DNA of 64,000 nt from Pseudomonas sp. PSB18. Lineage in GTDB: Bacteria; Pseudomonadota; Gammaproteobacteria; Pseudomonadales; Pseudomonadaceae. The DNA lies in assembly GCF_014596565.1 (NCBI RefSeq), contig NZ_NOIN01000001.1, positions 620,001 through 684,000 on the forward strand, read 5' to 3'. Of the stretch, positions 1-8,896 are shown piece by piece. Position numbers and translations under genes: made by a program. Below the pieces are notes generated by a model that was not told the origin of the DNA, searched no databases, and saw nothing but the letters and a program-made list of their open reading frames with translations. The first letter of the stretch is position 1. Each line of letters opens with the position of its first letter.

Positions 1-1
1 G

Positions 2-697
2 ATCGTCAAGCGCCTGTCGCCTCGCTACGCGGTGCTGGCGGCGCTGCTGATCGGCACTGCGCTGTCAGGCCTGATGGGCCTGCTGGACTTCAGCGGCTTT
101 GCCCTTGAAGTCGCGACACCGGTCTGGACCACTCCACACTTTTCACTGGCGGCCACCATCAGCATCGGCATTCCGCTGTTCGTGGTGGCGATGACTTCCC
201 AGAATATGCCCGGTATCGCCGTACTCCGGGCCGACGGTTACAACGTACCGGCCTCCCCCCTGATCACCAGCACCGGCATCGCCTCGCTGCTGCTGGCGCC
301 GTTCGGCTCCCACGGCATCAACCTGGCGGCCATCAGCGCCGCCATCTGCACCGGGCCCCACGCCCACGAAGATCGCAACAAGCGCTACACGGCAGCGGTC
401 TGGTGCGGGATCTTCTACGGGATTGCCGGGGTGTTCGGCGCAACACTGGCGGCGTTGTTCGCGGCGCTGCCCAAGGAACTGGTGTTATCCATCGCTGCAC
501 TGGCACTGTTCGGGTCGATCATCAATGGCTTGAGCATCGCCATGAGCGAAGCCAGGGAACGGGAAGCGGCGCTGATCACCTTCATGGTCACGGCGTCGGG
601 GCTGACGCTGTTTTCCATCGGTTCGGCGTTCTGGGGGATTGTGGCGGGGGTGTTGACCTTGCTGATTCTCAACTGGCGTAAAGCCTGCTCGCGATAG
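2..697 (+). CDS. benE: BenE-family benzoate/H+ symporter, C-terminal part (5' end outside window)
   Basis: The frame is open from base 2, so the true start lies upstream and only about the last 231 residues are present. The protein is almost entirely hydrophobic, with repeated membrane segments and the BenE-type stretches FSLAATISIGIPLFVVAMTS and 'NMPGIAVLRADGYNVP', followed by 'HGINLAAISAAICTGPHAHED'. This family imports benzoate or related aromatic acids across the inner membrane with protons. It resembles PA-type BenE proteins found away from ben catabolic genes, and no benzoate degradation genes are visible here, so the substrate is unproven. It ends in a basic tail (WRKACSR), as expected for a cytoplasmic C-terminus. 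Confidence 0.85.
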   Translation: MVKRLSPRYAVLAALLIGTALSGLMGLLDFSGFALEVATPVWTTPHFSLAATISIGIPLFVVAMTSQNMPGIAVLRADGYNVPASPLITSTGIASLLLAPFGSHGINLAAISAAICTGPHAHEDRNKRYTAAVWCGIFYGIAGVFGATLAALFAALPKELVLSIAALALFGSIINGLSIAMSEAREREAALITFMVTASGLTLFSIGSAFWGIVAGVLTLLILNWRKACSR

Positions 698-734
698 CAG
701 CCTGAAGATCAACCAAAAACCCAACCGCCAGGCA

Positions 735-768
735 TAAAAAAACCGGCGCCCAATTCGGGCTGCCGGTT
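735..768 (-). terminator. Rho-independent terminator of yggL
   Basis: An 11-bp stem (AACCGGC plus GCCC, with a one-base bulge) encloses the loop AATTC. On the minus strand it is followed directly by a run of T. It begins 8 bases after the yggL stop codon. Confidence 0.85.
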
Positions 769-775
769 CAGGACA

Positions 776-1120
776 TCACGCCTTGGCGTTGATCGGCATG
801 TCCGGGTGCCACACGTCGATCAGCGGGCTGACGGTCATGTTGGTCAGTTCGCTACGGCCCTTGAGCCAGGCTTCAACGGCAGCACGTTGTTCTTCGGAAA
901 CCGAGCCACGCTTCTGCAGGCATACCAGACCGTAGTCGTCGCCGCCGACATAGCCCAGGCCATTGGCTTCCATGGCTTCTTTCAGGAAAGCGTCGAGGAA
1001 AGCGTCAATCGCCTCATCGTCCAGATCTTCTTTGAGATCCAGGTTCAGTTCGAAACCCAGCTCCTGAAATTCATCCACACACAGCTTTTTGCGCAGACGC
1101 CGGGAACGGTTAGTCGCCAT
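776..1120 (-). CDS. yggL: YggL family (DUF469) 50S-ribosome-binding protein
   Basis: A 114-residue acidic protein beginning MATNRSRRLRKKLCVDEFQELGF, a basic head followed by the acidic segment 'LDLKEDLDDEAIDAFLDAFL' and the 'GLGYVGGDDYG' motif typical of YggL. E. coli YggL binds the large ribosomal subunit; its cellular purpose is poorly defined. An in-frame ATG five codons upstream (1135) is less likely, because the GAGG Shine-Dalgarno sequence lies inside those codons and is spaced correctly for the ATG at 1120. It is monocistronic, with its own terminator. Confidence 0.85.
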   Translation of the reverse strand: MATNRSRRLRKKLCVDEFQELGFELNLDLKEDLDDEAIDAFLDAFLKEAMEANGLGYVGGDDYGLVCLQKRGSVSEEQRAAVEAWLKGRSELTNMTVSPLIDVWHPDMPINAKA

Positions 1121-1353
1121 TGGAACAATCCTCATAAGTAATAACGGCCGGCACTTTACCAGTTTGGCGCAGCGATTGCCCGGTTGATCGGGCGTATCTG
1201 CCTACCGTCGGTAAAAAATTGCCTCACGAAAGGCTCAGGCACGGCACACGCCGGTGCGCCTTGGGGCATAATGCCGACACTTTCCTGACCGTTGAGGACG
1301 TTCATTTTTCATGTCCTCGTTTTTTCCCCCTCGCCCGTAGGGTTTTATTACAC

Positions 1354-2820
1354 ATGATCAAATCTTTGCGTCCACTGCTCCTGGCCAGCCTTCTTCTTCC
1401 CCTGGCCCTCCCTGCCTCCACCAGCGCCGCTACGATCAACACCGCCCTGTCGCCCAATGTGCAGAAGGCCCTCAAGACCAGCAAGTTGCAAGACGACGCA
1501 CTGTCCCTGGTGATGGTGCCACTCAATGGCCCCGGCACCCCGACCATCTACAACGCCGACGTCTCGGTGAACCCGGCGTCCACCATGAAGCTGGTGACCA
1601 CCTACGCCGCCCTGGAAATGCTCGGCCCCAATCACCAGTGGAAGACCGAGTTCTACACCGACGGCACCCTCAGCGGCGGGATCCTCAACGGCAACCTGTA
1701 CCTCAAGGGCGGCGGCGACCCCAAGCTGAACATGGAAAAGCTCTGGCTGCTGATGCGCGATCTGCGGGCCAACGGCGTCCAGCAGGTCACCGGCGATCTG
1801 GTGCTGGACCGCGGTTTCTTCATCCAGCCGCAATTGCCCGAGTTCAACGACGACGGCAACGACGAAAACAAGCCTTTCCTGGTCAAGCCCGACTCCCTGC
1901 TGGTCAACCTCAAGGCGCTGCGCTTCGTTGCCCGCAATGATGGCGGACGGGTGTTGGTGTCGGTAGAGCCGCCGATTGCCAGCATCCGTATCGACAACCA
2001 GGTCAAGGCGGTCAATTCCAAGCAATGCGCCGGCGGCGTGCGCTACAACCCGGTACCACAGGCGGACGGCAGCGTGACCGTGACCGTCGGCGGGCAACTG
2101 GGCGATGGTTGCAGCTCCCAGACCTACCTGTCGCTGCTGGACCACGCCACCTACACCGCCGGCGCGGTGCGGGCGATCTGGAAGGAACTGGGCGGCAGCA
2201 TCCAGGGCAAGGACCGTCTGGCCGCTACCCCGAGCAACGCCAAAGTGCTGGCCCGGGCGTTCTCGCCGGACCTGGCGGAGATCATCCGCGACATCAACAA
2301 ATACAGTAACAACACCATGGCCCAGCAATTGTTCCTGAGCCTCGGCGCGCAGTTCCGCAACGAAGCCGACGGTGACGACGCCAAGGCCGCGCAACGGGTC
2401 GTGCGCCAATGGCTGGCCAAGAAAGGCATCACCGCGCCGCACCTGGTGATGGAGAACGGCTCCGGTCTGTCCCGCGCCGAACGGGTCAGCGCCCGGGAAA
2501 TGGCGGCGATGCTGCAAGCCGCCTGGCGCAGCCCCTACGCAGCCGAGTACATCAGTTCGATGCCGATTGCCGGCACCGACGGCACCATGCGTAAACGCCT
2601 CAAGACCACGGCCATGGCCGGCGAAGCCCACATCAAGACCGGCACCCTGAACACCGTGCGCGCCATTGCCGGGTTCAGCCGTGACATCAACGGCAACACC
2701 TGGGCGGTGGTGGCGATCCTCAACGATCCGAAGCCATGGGGCGCTTCGTCGGTGCTGGACCAGGTGCTGCTGGACCTGTACCGCCAGCCGAAATTGCCGC
2801 AGACGGCTTCGGTGCTCTGA
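1354..2820 (+). CDS. dacB: D-alanyl-D-alanine carboxypeptidase/endopeptidase (PBP4)
   Basis: A 488-residue periplasmic penicillin-binding protein that trims or cleaves D-Ala cross-links in peptidoglycan. All three catalytic motifs of the DacB class are visible: STMK with the nucleophile Ser at about residue 76, SNN at 318-320, and KTG at 428-430. The long insertion between the first two motifs is typical of PBP4 and absent from PBP5 enzymes. Residues 1-25 form a Sec signal peptide ending 'ASTSA'. The frame is open upstream to 1219, but the ATG at 1354 is the one that places the signal peptide at the N-terminus. The gene stands alone and is followed by a REP cluster. Confidence 0.93.
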   Translation: MIKSLRPLLLASLLLPLALPASTSAATINTALSPNVQKALKTSKLQDDALSLVMVPLNGPGTPTIYNADVSVNPASTMKLVTTYAALEMLGPNHQWKTEFYTDGTLSGGILNGNLYLKGGGDPKLNMEKLWLLMRDLRANGVQQVTGDLVLDRGFFIQPQLPEFNDDGNDENKPFLVKPDSLLVNLKALRFVARNDGGRVLVSVEPPIASIRIDNQVKAVNSKQCAGGVRYNPVPQADGSVTVTVGGQLGDGCSSQTYLSLLDHATYTAGAVRAIWKELGGSIQGKDRLAATPSNAKVLARAFSPDLAEIIRDINKYSNNTMAQQLFLSLGAQFRNEADGDDAKAAQRVVRQWLAKKGITAPHLVMENGSGLSRAERVSAREMAAMLQAAWRSPYAAEYISSMPIAGTDGTMRKRLKTTAMAGEAHIKTGTLNTVRAIAGFSRDINGNTWAVVAILNDPKPWGASSVLDQVLLDLYRQPKLPQTASVL

Positions 2821-2825
2821 TCCAA

Positions 2826-3034
2826 GCTTGCTCGCGATAGCCGCCATTCAACTGGCATGCGTGGGGCTGAGCTGACGCTATCGCGAGCAGGCTCGCTCCC
2901 ACAGGGGCCTGATGGGGTGCATGGGTCTGTGTCCGCCGGGGTCAGGGTAGGAGCGAGCCTGCTCGCGATGACGGCGGATCAGTCCAAACAGCCGTCAACT
3001 GACACGCCCGCTATCGCGAGCAAGCTCGCTCCCA
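2826..3034. repeat. REP cluster (GTGGGAGCGAGCCTGCTCGCGA family), two inverted pairs
   Basis: Four copies of the 22-25 base element 'GCTCGCGAT...' / 'GTGGGAGCGAGCCTGCTCGC' occur in alternating orientation in the gap between dacB and the diguanylate cyclase gene. They form two REPIN-like inverted pairs (2826-2902 and 2948-3034). Such elements are abundant in intergenic DNA of P. fluorescens-group genomes and mobilised by RAYT transposases; no RAYT gene is in this window. Confidence 0.9.
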
Positions 3035-3050
3035 CTCGTTCACCGGTCGT

Positions 3051-5435
3051 TTACCCCACCTGCATCTCGACCCGATCCCGCCCGGCCTGCTTGGCCGCGT
3101 AGACACCCGAGTCGGCCCGCAACAGCAGGGCATCCGCGCCCTCCCCGGCGCGCCAACTGGCGATGCCGAAGCTGGCGGTGACAACGCCCACATCCTCGAT
3201 CGCCGCCGCGCGCAGGCCCTCCCACAGCCCAGTGGCCAAGGCGCGGGCACTTTCGCCATCGGTATCAGGACACAGCACCACGAACTCTTCTCCGCCCAGC
3301 CGACAGAAGACGTCGGTACGCCGCAGACGCTGGCTGACGCGCTGGCAAACAGCCTGCAACACCCGGTCACCCACCGCATGGCCATGCTGGTCATTGATAC
3401 GCTTGAAGTGATCGATGTCGAGCATGATGACCGACAGGTCCCCGGAGCCGCGCTCGACCCGGATCATTTCCGAGTTCAGGCGCTCCTGGAAGTAACGCCG
3501 ATTGCGAATACCGGTCAAGGCATCGGTCACGGACAGTGCTCGCAACTCTTCCTCCACTCGCTTGAGATCGGAAATATCAGAGATATAGCCATGCCATAAC
3601 ACACCGCCGCCGGGCAGTTGCTCGGGCGTCGCCTCGCCACGCACCCAGCGCAGGCCGCGCTGCGGCAGTTGCACCCGGTACTCTTCGCGCCATGGGCTCA
3701 GGGTGTCGGCCGAGGCACGGATCGACGCACGGACCCGCGCGTTGTCCAGTGAATGGATACGGGAGAAAATGGCTTCCGAGTTCTGGACCAGCACATTGGG
3801 CTCCAGTTCGTAGATATCACGAATGCCATCACTGGCGTAGATCACGCTGAAACGGCCGTTGAAATCCATTTTGAACTGGTAGATGCCACCCGGCACATGG
3901 GCACTGAGTTTCTTCAACAGCAGATCCCGGGCCGCCAGGGCCTCGTGGACGCGCTTGCGTTCGGTGATGTCGATGCAGATTGCCAGGTGCCCGACCCAGA
4001 GCCCCTGATCATCGAGCACGGGCGTGGCCAGCATGTTCACGGTCAAATGACTGCCGTCGCGCCGTACCAGGGTCCACTCCCGGGCCTGCTGGCCGCCCGC
4101 CTCGCCCCCTTCGAGCAACATCGCGTGACAGGTAGGAATCGGCTTGCCGAATCGGGCGCCAAGCTCTGCGGCCCGGGCCTGGAGCTCCCGGGGCACATGG
4201 AGGCTCTCCAGGGTCATGCTCTGCAGGACTTCGCAGCTCTGGTAGCCCAGCATCTGCTCGGCGCCGGCGTTGAACGTGGTGATGACGCCACGCAGGTCCG
4301 TGGCGATGATCGCAACCTGGGTCGCGGCATCCAGCACACCACGCAACTGGCCGTGGGTGCCCCGCAGCTCCTGCTCCCTGGCGCGCAGCTCCTGGGTACG
4401 TTGCTCCACCAGGGTCAGGGCCCGTTGCCGCTGGCTGACCAAGACGTAGAGAAAGGCACTGAGCAGGAAACTGAGCAGGCCGCCCAATACCACCAGGCTC
4501 GACATCGTGGAATGGTTGGTCGACAGGAACATGCCGCTGGGACGCAACTCTACCCGGTAGTCGTGATCCGCCAGGCGCAACACGCGGATCGCCGCCAGCT
4601 CACTGTCTTCCGGGGGTACGGGAGAGTCGAACAGCACCTCCTCCTGGTCGGCGTCGGACAGGTCCAGGACGCGCATCGAAAGATTGTCATGACTGGCCGC
4701 CGGCAGGCCATCGCCCACCAGCTGGCGCATGCTGATGGCCGCGACCACGTAACCGAAAGGCTCCGTAGACGGGGCCCGGGTAACCGGTGCCACCAGCAAT
4801 ACGCCACGGACAAAGGCCGGGTCGACGCCCACCAGGTCCAGCGGCTGCGATACTGCCACGCTGTTCTGGCGACGGGCCCGCTCGAGCACCTCGCGGCGCA
4901 AGGGATGGGAAAGCAGATCGAAACCCAGGGTTGACTCTTGGGAAGCCTGGCACTGCACATAGAGGATCGGCGCGTACTCGTCCCGTTCCGGAGCCTGCCG
5001 CAAGCCGCCTGAATCGTCCGCGTCACGGATGACGAAAGGGTTGACCCGCTTATTCCGCTCCCGTTGTTCGAACGCCTGCCGCTCGTCACGAAACACCCGT
5101 GGCGCCCAAGCCAAGGCTTGGGTACGCCGCAACAACGGTTCGGCGTAGCCATGGAATTCCTTTTCGGAAACCGTCGCCGAATTGGCAAAGAAACGCCTCA
5201 GGCTGTCGAGACGCTGCTCCTGCTCCTGAAATCTTTCCTCGATGCGGCTGAAGCGCTCTTCGGCTTGCAGTTCGAAGCGCTGGCGAAGTTGCTGGTTGAA
5301 CAGGCTCATCATCGCCCAGCTCAGCAAACCGGTCAGGCAGGTGCCGGCCAGGAAGACCAGTGAAGCCACCAGCCAGGCCGATACATCTTCGCTGATAAAG
5401 CCCAGGATCCTGGGGCGCACCGGATGCAATGCCAT
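3051..5435 (-). CDS. Membrane diguanylate cyclase: CHASE, two PAS, GGDEF
   Basis: A protein of about 794 residues. It has an N-terminal membrane segment (about 22-42), a periplasmic CHASE-type sensor with 'LAWAPRVFRDERQAFE' and 'FGYVVAAISM', a second membrane segment near 310-330, and a PAS domain (about 365-490) with PAC-like 'VGHLAICIDITERKR'. A second PAS follows (about 500-620), then a C-terminal GGDEF domain. The signature is GGEEF, and RRTD sits five residues before it, which is the allosteric inhibitory (I) site, so active and product-inhibited c-di-GMP synthesis is expected. There is no EAL domain. Start is uncertain: ATG 5435 or GTG 5441, neither with a good ribosome site. The ligand is unknown. 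Confidence 0.9.
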   Translation of the reverse strand: MALHPVRPRILGFISEDVSAWLVASLVFLAGTCLTGLLSWAMMSLFNQQLRQRFELQAEERFSRIEERFQEQEQRLDSLRRFFANSATVSEKEFHGYAEPLLRRTQALAWAPRVFRDERQAFEQRERNKRVNPFVIRDADDSGGLRQAPERDEYAPILYVQCQASQESTLGFDLLSHPLRREVLERARRQNSVAVSQPLDLVGVDPAFVRGVLLVAPVTRAPSTEPFGYVVAAISMRQLVGDGLPAASHDNLSMRVLDLSDADQEEVLFDSPVPPEDSELAAIRVLRLADHDYRVELRPSGMFLSTNHSTMSSLVVLGGLLSFLLSAFLYVLVSQRQRALTLVEQRTQELRAREQELRGTHGQLRGVLDAATQVAIIATDLRGVITTFNAGAEQMLGYQSCEVLQSMTLESLHVPRELQARAAELGARFGKPIPTCHAMLLEGGEAGGQQAREWTLVRRDGSHLTVNMLATPVLDDQGLWVGHLAICIDITERKRVHEALAARDLLLKKLSAHVPGGIYQFKMDFNGRFSVIYASDGIRDIYELEPNVLVQNSEAIFSRIHSLDNARVRASIRASADTLSPWREEYRVQLPQRGLRWVRGEATPEQLPGGGVLWHGYISDISDLKRVEEELRALSVTDALTGIRNRRYFQERLNSEMIRVERGSGDLSVIMLDIDHFKRINDQHGHAVGDRVLQAVCQRVSQRLRRTDVFCRLGGEEFVVLCPDTDGESARALATGLWEGLRAAAIEDVGVVTASFGIASWRAGEGADALLLRADSGVYAAKQAGRDRVEMQVG

Positions 5436-5535
5436 AGACACAACTCGAAAAAAGGGGCAGGCGTCGGTACAGCCCTGGCCACAGCCTCAGTTATAGCTAT
5501 TAGCCATCACTTTGACCAGTCCTAAAATCGGCTGG

Positions 5536-5558
5536 AAGCCTTGATTTACAAGGCTTCG
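5536..5558 (-). terminator. Hairpin downstream of rlmKL, weak terminator candidate
   Basis: Perfect 9-bp arms GAAGCCTTG/CAAGGCTTC with a five-base loop lie 20 bases past the rlmKL stop. On the minus strand a short TTTT follows only after about 9 bases, so termination efficiency is doubtful. Confidence 0.4.
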
Positions 5559-5577
5559 TGGATCCAATCAGCAGATT

Positions 5578-7848
5578 TCAACGAGCCATGATTTTCCAGG
5601 CACGGTGGATCTTGCTGTTGCGGGCAAAGTCCGGATCGATGGTTGCAGCGGTGATTTCCTCCACTGCGTAACGCTCGCCGAGGTTGTCCTCGAGCTGGAA
5701 CTTGCGGAAATTGTTGGAGAAATACAACACGCCCCCCGGCGCCAGGCGAGCCATGGCCAGGTCCAGCAACTGGACGTGATCGCGCTGCACATCGAACACG
5801 CCCTCCATGCGCTTGGAGTTGGAGAAGGTCGGCGGGTCGATGAAGATCAGGTCGTATTCTTCACGGCTGGCTTCAAGCCAGGCCATCACATCGCCCTGCT
5901 CCAAGCGGTTCTTGTCGGAAAAACCATTGAGCGACAGGTTACGTCGCGCCCAGTCCAGGTAGGTTTTCGACAGGTCGACGCTGGTGGTGCTCCGGGCTCC
6001 CCCCTTGGCGGCGTGGACGCTGGCGGTCGCGGTGTAGCAGAACAGGTTGAGGAAGCGCTTGCCGGCCGCCTCCTTCTGGATCCGCAGGCGCATGGGCCGG
6101 TGATCGAGGAACAGCCCCGTATCCAGGTAGTCGGTCAGGTTGACCAGCAGCTTCACGCCACCTTCGTTGACCTCGGTGAACTTGCCCTGGGCGCTCTGGC
6201 GTTCGTACTGCTTGGTGCCGCTCTGGCGCTCGCGACGCTTGATCACCACGCGGCTCTTGTCGACATTCAGCGCCTGGGGAATGGCTGCCAGGGCATCGAA
6301 CAGCCGGGCCGAAGCCTTTTCCGGGTCGATGGATTTTGGCGCGGCATATTCCTGAACGTGCACCCAGTCGTGATAGAGGTCGATCGCCATGGAGTATTCC
6401 GGCATGTCGGCGTCATAGACCCGATAGCAGTCCACACCTTCGCGCTTGACCCATTTGCCCAACTGCTTGAGGTTCTTTTGCAGACGATTGGCGAACATCT
6501 GCCCGCCTTCGCTCAACCGCGCCTGCTCGACCACAGGCGCAGGAGCGGGGGTCGGTTTGATCGGGTTGCCATTCTTGTTGTACTGGCGCTCTTGCGGTAC
6601 CTCAGGCGCCTGTTCGTACTGCGCCTGCTCACGCTCGGCCTGGCGTTGTTCCGGCGTGCGACGCTCACCGGTGACAAACTGATCCGGCAGCACCTTGATC
6701 AACAGCAACTTGCACGGCAAGGCACCGTTCCAGAACGAATACTGCTTGTGGCTGCGAATACCCATGCGCTTGCCCAGGTCCGGGGCGCCGGTGAATACCG
6801 CCGCCTCCCAGTTCAGGCACGCCTGACGCAGGCGTTCGCCGAGGTTCTGGTAGAGGTAAAGCAGGCTGGCCTCATCGCCCAGGCGTTCACCGTACGGCGG
6901 ATTACAGATCACCAGGCCTTTCTGATTCTGGTCAGGACGCGGCTCGAACGTGGCGACCTCGCCTTGATAGATCTTGATCCACTCGCTCAGGCCGGCACGC
7001 TCGACGTTGTTGCGACCTGGCTGGATCAGCCGTGGATCGGCTTCATAGCCGCGAATCCACAACGGCGGCTTGGCCAACCCGGCAGCGGCGCGGGCAGTGG
7101 CTTCTTCGTGAAGTTTCTTCCACAGCGCCGGCACATGGCCCAGCCACGCGGTGAAACCCCACTGCTGACGACGCAGGTTCGGTGCCATGTCGGCGGCAAT
7201 CATGCCCGCTTCCACCAGGAAGGTGCCGACACCGCACATCGGGTCGGCCAGGGCGCCGCCTTCAGCGGCAATGCGCGGCCAGCCGGCACGGATCAGGATA
7301 GCGGCGGCGAGGTTTTCCTTCAGCGGCGCGGCGCCTTGCTGCAGGCGATAACCACGCTGGTGCAGGCTGTGACCGGACAGGTCCAGGGAGAGGATCGCTT
7401 CACCGCGGTCCAGTCGCAGGTGAATACGCAGGTCCGGGTTGAGCTTGTCGATGGATGGCCGCTCACCCGAGGGAGTACGCAGCTTGTCGACGATGGCATC
7501 CTTGACCTTCAAAGCGCCGAAATGGGTATTGTCGATGCCCGAGCCGTGGCCGCTGAACTCGACCGCCAGGGTGCCATCGGCCAGCATGTGGTCCTGCCAG
7601 TCGACGTCGAGCACGCCGTGGTACAGGTCTTCGGCGTCTTTCATCGAAAAACGCTTGAGGACCAGCAATACCCGGTTGGCCAGGCGTGACCACAGGCACA
7701 GGCGATACGCCGTTTCCATGTCGGCCACGCCGCGAACGGCCGAGGTGTGCTCGCGCGCCTCTTCAAGGCCAAGCCCGATGGCTTCCTCGAGGAGCAGGCC
7801 TTCGAGGCCCTTGGGGCAGGTGAGGAAGAGTTCGAAACGATCGGACAT
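5578..7848 (-). CDS. rlmL: Bifunctional 23S rRNA methyltransferase RlmK/RlmL
   Basis: A 756-residue fused enzyme. An N-terminal THUMP region precedes the RlmL methyltransferase domain, with the AdoMet loop 'DPMCGVGTFLVEAGMIAADM' and the catalytic NPPYGER near residue 310. It modifies N2 of G2445. After a charged linker (about 395-450) comes the RlmK domain, with 'FLNLFCYTATASVHAAKGGA' and 'DPPTFSNSKRM' near 670, which methylates N7 of G2069. Length and fusion order match the gammaproteobacterial RlmKL protein. The ATG at 7848 has only a weak upstream purine stretch. The upstream leader holds several hairpins (see the feature at 7870-7975). Confidence 0.94.
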   Translation of the reverse strand: MSDRFELFLTCPKGLEGLLLEEAIGLGLEEAREHTSAVRGVADMETAYRLCLWSRLANRVLLVLKRFSMKDAEDLYHGVLDVDWQDHMLADGTLAVEFSGHGSGIDNTHFGALKVKDAIVDKLRTPSGERPSIDKLNPDLRIHLRLDRGEAILSLDLSGHSLHQRGYRLQQGAAPLKENLAAAILIRAGWPRIAAEGGALADPMCGVGTFLVEAGMIAADMAPNLRRQQWGFTAWLGHVPALWKKLHEEATARAAAGLAKPPLWIRGYEADPRLIQPGRNNVERAGLSEWIKIYQGEVATFEPRPDQNQKGLVICNPPYGERLGDEASLLYLYQNLGERLRQACLNWEAAVFTGAPDLGKRMGIRSHKQYSFWNGALPCKLLLIKVLPDQFVTGERRTPEQRQAEREQAQYEQAPEVPQERQYNKNGNPIKPTPAPAPVVEQARLSEGGQMFANRLQKNLKQLGKWVKREGVDCYRVYDADMPEYSMAIDLYHDWVHVQEYAAPKSIDPEKASARLFDALAAIPQALNVDKSRVVIKRRERQSGTKQYERQSAQGKFTEVNEGGVKLLVNLTDYLDTGLFLDHRPMRLRIQKEAAGKRFLNLFCYTATASVHAAKGGARSTTSVDLSKTYLDWARRNLSLNGFSDKNRLEQGDVMAWLEASREEYDLIFIDPPTFSNSKRMEGVFDVQRDHVQLLDLAMARLAPGGVLYFSNNFRKFQLEDNLGERYAVEEITAATIDPDFARNSKIHRAWKIMAR

Positions 7849-7869
7849 GGGGAGTTCCAGAGCCTTTGG

Positions 7870-7975
7870 CTAAGTGGACCGGGGCAACGCATTGCCGGGT
7901 CAGGTTCAATCAGGTGCTTTTCTCAAGAGCACCCGGTGGCACGAAGGTGTGCCGTCCACCCTCGCCGCTCAGGTT
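7870..7975 (-). other. Hairpin-rich segment upstream of rlmKL, unassigned
   Basis: Reading on the minus strand toward rlmKL, three stems follow each other: GGCAC-ACCTTC-GTGCC, GGTGCT...AAGCACC, and GACC.GGCAA-TGCG-TTGCC..GGTC. No long frame explains them. The segment could be an rlmKL leader, part of the divergent rmf promoter region, or an independent RNA. I do not recognise a known riboswitch. Confidence 0.35.
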
Positions 7976-8277
7976 AAAAGAGCTTAGATGCAGGGGCAGA
8001 TAAAAAATTCGGTGTAACAAATGGTGAAAAAGTCACCCCTTTCGTCGAATAGTACCCGAGTGCAACGGGGGGACATTCTCATCCGAGAAAAGACCGCGCC
8101 ATTCAGCGCAGGGCCGATCATACAGGGGTCTTGCTCAAAAGCGGACGCTGAACACTCTGTTACTTATCGCCCTAACGTCTTTATTGTTACGTGCTTATGA
8201 CAAAACGGTCATTCCATCCATGTGACGCTTTGGTTAGAACTCAACACAGGTTGACGCCACAACGGCGCCAGCACCTT

Positions 8278-8342
8278 GGCTCGTCACGCCGGCAACGAGC
8301 CACCAACGGCAGAATGATTCTGCCCCGGCCTCAACAGAGGCC
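8278..8342 (+). ncRNA. Structured leader RNA of rmf (three consecutive hairpins)
   Basis: Three perfect hairpins stand in line before rmf: GGCTCGT/ACGAGCC (8278-8301), GGCAGA/TCTGCC (8308-8324) and GGCCTC-AACA-GAGGCC (8327-8342). The ribosome-binding GAGGG follows at about 8367. A conserved 'rmf motif' RNA upstream of rmf in Pseudomonas has been described by comparative genomics; this location and structure fit it, though I cannot align it here. The rest of the 530-base gap (7976-8277) shows nothing else I can assign. Confidence 0.6.
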
Positions 8343-8380
8343 GACGCGAAGTAACAGTCAACAAGTGAGGGCAATACCCT

Positions 8381-8596
8381 ATGAGAAGACTTAAGCGTGA
8401 TCCGTTGGAAAGAGCATTTTTACGCGGTTACCAATATGGTGTTGGTGGTAAATCCCGTGAGCTTTGCCCCTTTACTCTACCGTCGGTACGTCAAGCCTGG
8501 ATCAATGGCTGGCGAGAAGGACGCGGCGACAACTGGGACGGTATGACCGGCACTGCGGGTATCCACAGACTCAACGAACTTCACGCCGTCGGCTGA
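8381..8596 (+). CDS. rmf: Ribosome modulation factor
   Basis: A 71-residue basic protein starting MRRLKRDPLERAFLRGYQ, with 'CPFTLPSVRQAWINGWREGRGD', the RMF signature. RMF binds 70S ribosomes in stationary phase or starvation and promotes formation of inactive 100S dimers. It is longer than E. coli RMF (55 residues) through a C-terminal extension, as usual for Pseudomonas. GAGGG lies about 9 bases before the ATG. It is a single-gene unit, with a structured leader upstream and a strong terminator downstream. Confidence 0.96.
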   Translation: MRRLKRDPLERAFLRGYQYGVGGKSRELCPFTLPSVRQAWINGWREGRGDNWDGMTGTAGIHRLNELHAVG

Positions 8597-8682
8597 CACA
8601 GGGCTCAATACTCAGGAACTCGACAATTCGATCCACACCCGATTTAACCACGCGCGTCCCATCCGGACGGCGGGCTACGGCC

Positions 8683-8710
8683 CAGGGGCTCCTTTGAGGA
8701 GCCCTTTTTA
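8683..8710 (+). terminator. Rho-independent terminator of rmf
   Basis: The stem GGGCTCC/GGAGCCC with a short TTTGA loop is followed by TTTTTA, about 90 bases after the rmf stop codon. Confidence 0.88.
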
Positions 8711-8736
8711 ATGCCTATCAAATTGCGAACACTGTT

Positions 8737-8864
8737 GTGGCGAGGGGATTTATCCCCGCTGGGATGCGCAGCATCCCCAAAATCGCAAGACCGAAATATC
8801 TTCATCGATTCATACATCGAAGGGGCTGCTTCGCAGCCCAGCGGGGATGAATCCCCTCGCCACA
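8737..8864. repeat. REPIN of the second family (TGTGGCGAGGGGAT...)
   Basis: Inverted copies of TGTGGCGAGGGGATTTATCC and its complement (ATGAATCCCCTCGCCACA) flank a spacer containing smaller inner palindromes (GGATGCGCAGCATCC, GGGCTGCTTCGCAGCCC). The sequence differs from the GTGGGAGCGAGC family elsewhere in the window. A single-hairpin relative is at 41416-41446. Confidence 0.85.
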
Positions 8865-8896
8865 GAGGTTTGCACAACCTTCAGGCAGTGGCTGTA

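Noticed and set aside
1348-2847. Minus-strand frame of about 500 codons opposite dacB
   Set aside because: dacB has all three catalytic motifs on the plus strand; the antisense frame has none.
5605-7689. Plus-strand frame of about 690 codons opposite rlmKL
   Set aside because: Antisense shadow of an unmistakable RlmKL gene; no recognisable protein features.
7870-7975. Thiamine riboswitch
   Set aside because: TTGAACCTGACCCGG and TTGAGA recall the TPP aptamer, but the conserved GCGUAGGGA side and the CUGAGA context are missing, and the downstream gene is not a thiamine gene.
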